Shown: piece by piece, positions 5,707 through 6,702 of the stretch
Numbering within the stretch: the first letter of the stretch is position 1
How the letters are laid out: the number at the start of each line of letters is the position of its first letter
Assembly (NCBI GenBank): GCA_013812995.1
Contig: JACCSL010000678.1
Span: 1-6,702 of the forward strand
Length of the DNA stretch: 6,702 nt
Reading direction: 5' to 3'
Source of the DNA: Ardenticatenales bacterium
GTDB taxonomy: Bacteria > Chloroflexota > Anaerolineae > Ardenticatenales > Ardenticatenaceae
The notes under the pieces: model-generated
The model's input: the letters and a program-made list of their open reading frames with translations, nothing else
The model's database searches: none
Told to the model about the DNA's origin: nothing
Translations under genes and position numbers: made by a program

Positions 5707-6702
5707 CTGCTTCTAGTGGTACCACCTCCGCCGTGCCGACCCGGTCGAAGACAAACGCATGAATCGCGGGGTCATAGTCTACCTGGATGGTACTGCCCTC
5801 TGGGAAACGCCCCTCCAGAATCGACATCGCCAGGGCGTTCTGCACGCGCCGCTGAATCACGCGCTTCAGGGGGCGGGCACCATAGACGGGATCAAAGCCC
5901 TCCTCAGCTAGCTGGTGCTCGGCGCGGTCGGTCATTATCAGGCTCAGGTTCTGAGCGCGTAGCAGTTTGCGCAACCGCTCCAGTTGAATATCCACGATGC
6001 GCACCAGATCATTGCGCGAGAGCGCGTGGAAGATCACGATCTCGTCGATACGGTTCAGGAACTCGGGGCGGAAATGCTGGCGCAAAGCGTCCATCACGCG
6101 TGCCTGGGCATCCTCCATGCCCAGGTCCATGATGTGCTGCGAGCCGATGTTCGAGGTCATGATGATGATCGTGTTCTTGAAGTTGACCACCCGCCCCTGC
6201 GAGTCCGTGAGGCGACCATCGTCGAGCACCTGGAGCAGCACGTTGAATACCTCCGCGTGTGCCTTCTCCACCTCGTCGAAGAGTACGACACTGTACGGGC
6301 GGCGGCGTACCGCCTCCGTGAGCTGCCCGCCCTCCTCGTAGCCGACATAGCCGGGAGGCGCACCAATCAGGCGGGCCACGGTGTGGCGCTCCTGATACTC
6401 CGACATATCGATGCGCACCACGGCGTCGTCATTATCAAAAAGCACCTCGGCTAGGGCGCGGGCCAGCTCGGTTTTCCCGACACCGGTCGGACCAAGGAAG
6501 AGGAAGCTACCGATGGGACGGTTCGGATCCTGGAGCCCCGCGCGTGCGCGCCGCACCGCGTTGGACACCGCCTGGACCGCCTCGGCCTGGCCGACGACCC
6601 GCTGGTGCAGCCGCTCCTCCAGCCTGACCAGTTTCTCGATCTCACCCTCCATGAGCTTGGTCACTGGAATGCCCGTCCACTTGCTCACGATATGGGCAAT
6701 AT
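5699..6702 (-). CDS. clpB: ClpB ATP-dependent disaggregase, C-terminal part
   Basis: The last 333 complete codons of a ClpB/Hsp100 gene are visible; the frame runs off the right edge, so the 5' end is missing. ClpB hexamers in the cytoplasm thread aggregated proteins through a central pore, working with DnaK/DnaJ/GrpE. The visible part starts at [13 protein letters not shown], the conserved lead into the second AAA+ domain. Walker A is GPTGVGKT (encoded at 6493-6470), followed by RIDMSEY, the pore loop [13 protein letters not shown], Walker [28 protein letters not shown], sensor-1 TSN, the arginine-finger segment [12 protein letters not shown] and sensor-2 GARPLKR. No IGF/L ClpP-docking loop is seen, which favours ClpB over ClpA/ClpX/ClpC. 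GTG or other internal start candidates are irrelevant because similarity continues to the window edge. The gene is the nearest upstream neighbour of the omega-RNA on the same strand. Confidence 0.95.
   Translation of the reverse strand, partial: IAHIVSKWTGIPVTKLMEGEIEKLVRLEERLHQRVVGQAEAVQAVSNAVRRARAGLQDPNRPIGSFLFLGPTGVGKTELARALAEVLFDNDDAVVRIDMSEYQERHTVARLIGAPPGYVGYEEGGQLTEAVRRRPYSVVLFDEVEKAHAEVFNVLLQVLDDGRLTDSQGRVVNFKNTIIIMTSNIGSQHIMDLGMEDAQARVMDALRQHFRPEFLNRIDEIVIFHALSRNDLVRIVDIQLERLRKLLRAQNLSLIMTDRAEHQLAEEGFDPVYGARPLKRVIQRRVQNALAMSILEGRFPEGSTIQVDYDPAIHAFVFDRVGTAEVVPLEAET

Overview
The window looks like a chromosomal segment of a fairly GC-rich bacterium. The gene set (a secreted CAP-domain protein with a Thr/Pro-rich tail, a bacterial flavin amine oxidase, a beta-CASP metallohydrolase, ClpB) and the heptanucleotide tandem repeats would fit a member of the Chloroflexota. 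That placement is a guess from general resemblance; nothing here fixes the phylum.

Layout. Positions 1-951 (minus) hold the 5' part of a secreted CAP-superfamily protein that runs off the left edge. A short divergent promoter region separates it from a flavin-dependent amine oxidase (1103-2398, plus). The amine oxidase converges on a beta-CASP metallo-beta-lactamase-fold gene (2512-3888, minus). The 113 nt between them carry a perfect 25-bp inverted repeat made of TAAAACG heptamers, probably a bidirectional terminator. At the right edge (5699-6702, minus) lies the 3' end of clpB, the Hsp100 disaggregase.

The centrepiece lies between clpB and the metallohydrolase, on their strand: a compact iscB element (about 3952-5676). 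It contains an intact iscB gene (RuvC plus HNH nuclease of the obligate mobile element-guided activity, OMEGA, class ancestral to Cas9). Upstream of it is a highly structured 280-nt non-coding stretch that reads as its omega-RNA. At the downstream end are hairpins typical of an IS200/IS605-type right end. The two ends share a related palindrome (CCTCCGGCT...AGCCGG) and a 7-bp motif, ATAGACG. Together these let the element borders, the empty site, a 16-nt natural guide and a candidate target-adjacent motif (TAM) be predicted. No TnpA transposase is present, so any movement would need one supplied from elsewhere.

Putting the borders together, the element appears to have landed in the short loop between two inverted heptamer arrays, just past the clpB stop codon. 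Before insertion, clpB and the metallohydrolase would have been about 85 nt apart and could have been co-transcribed. The element has the same orientation, so clpB read-through might drive the omega-RNA and iscB.
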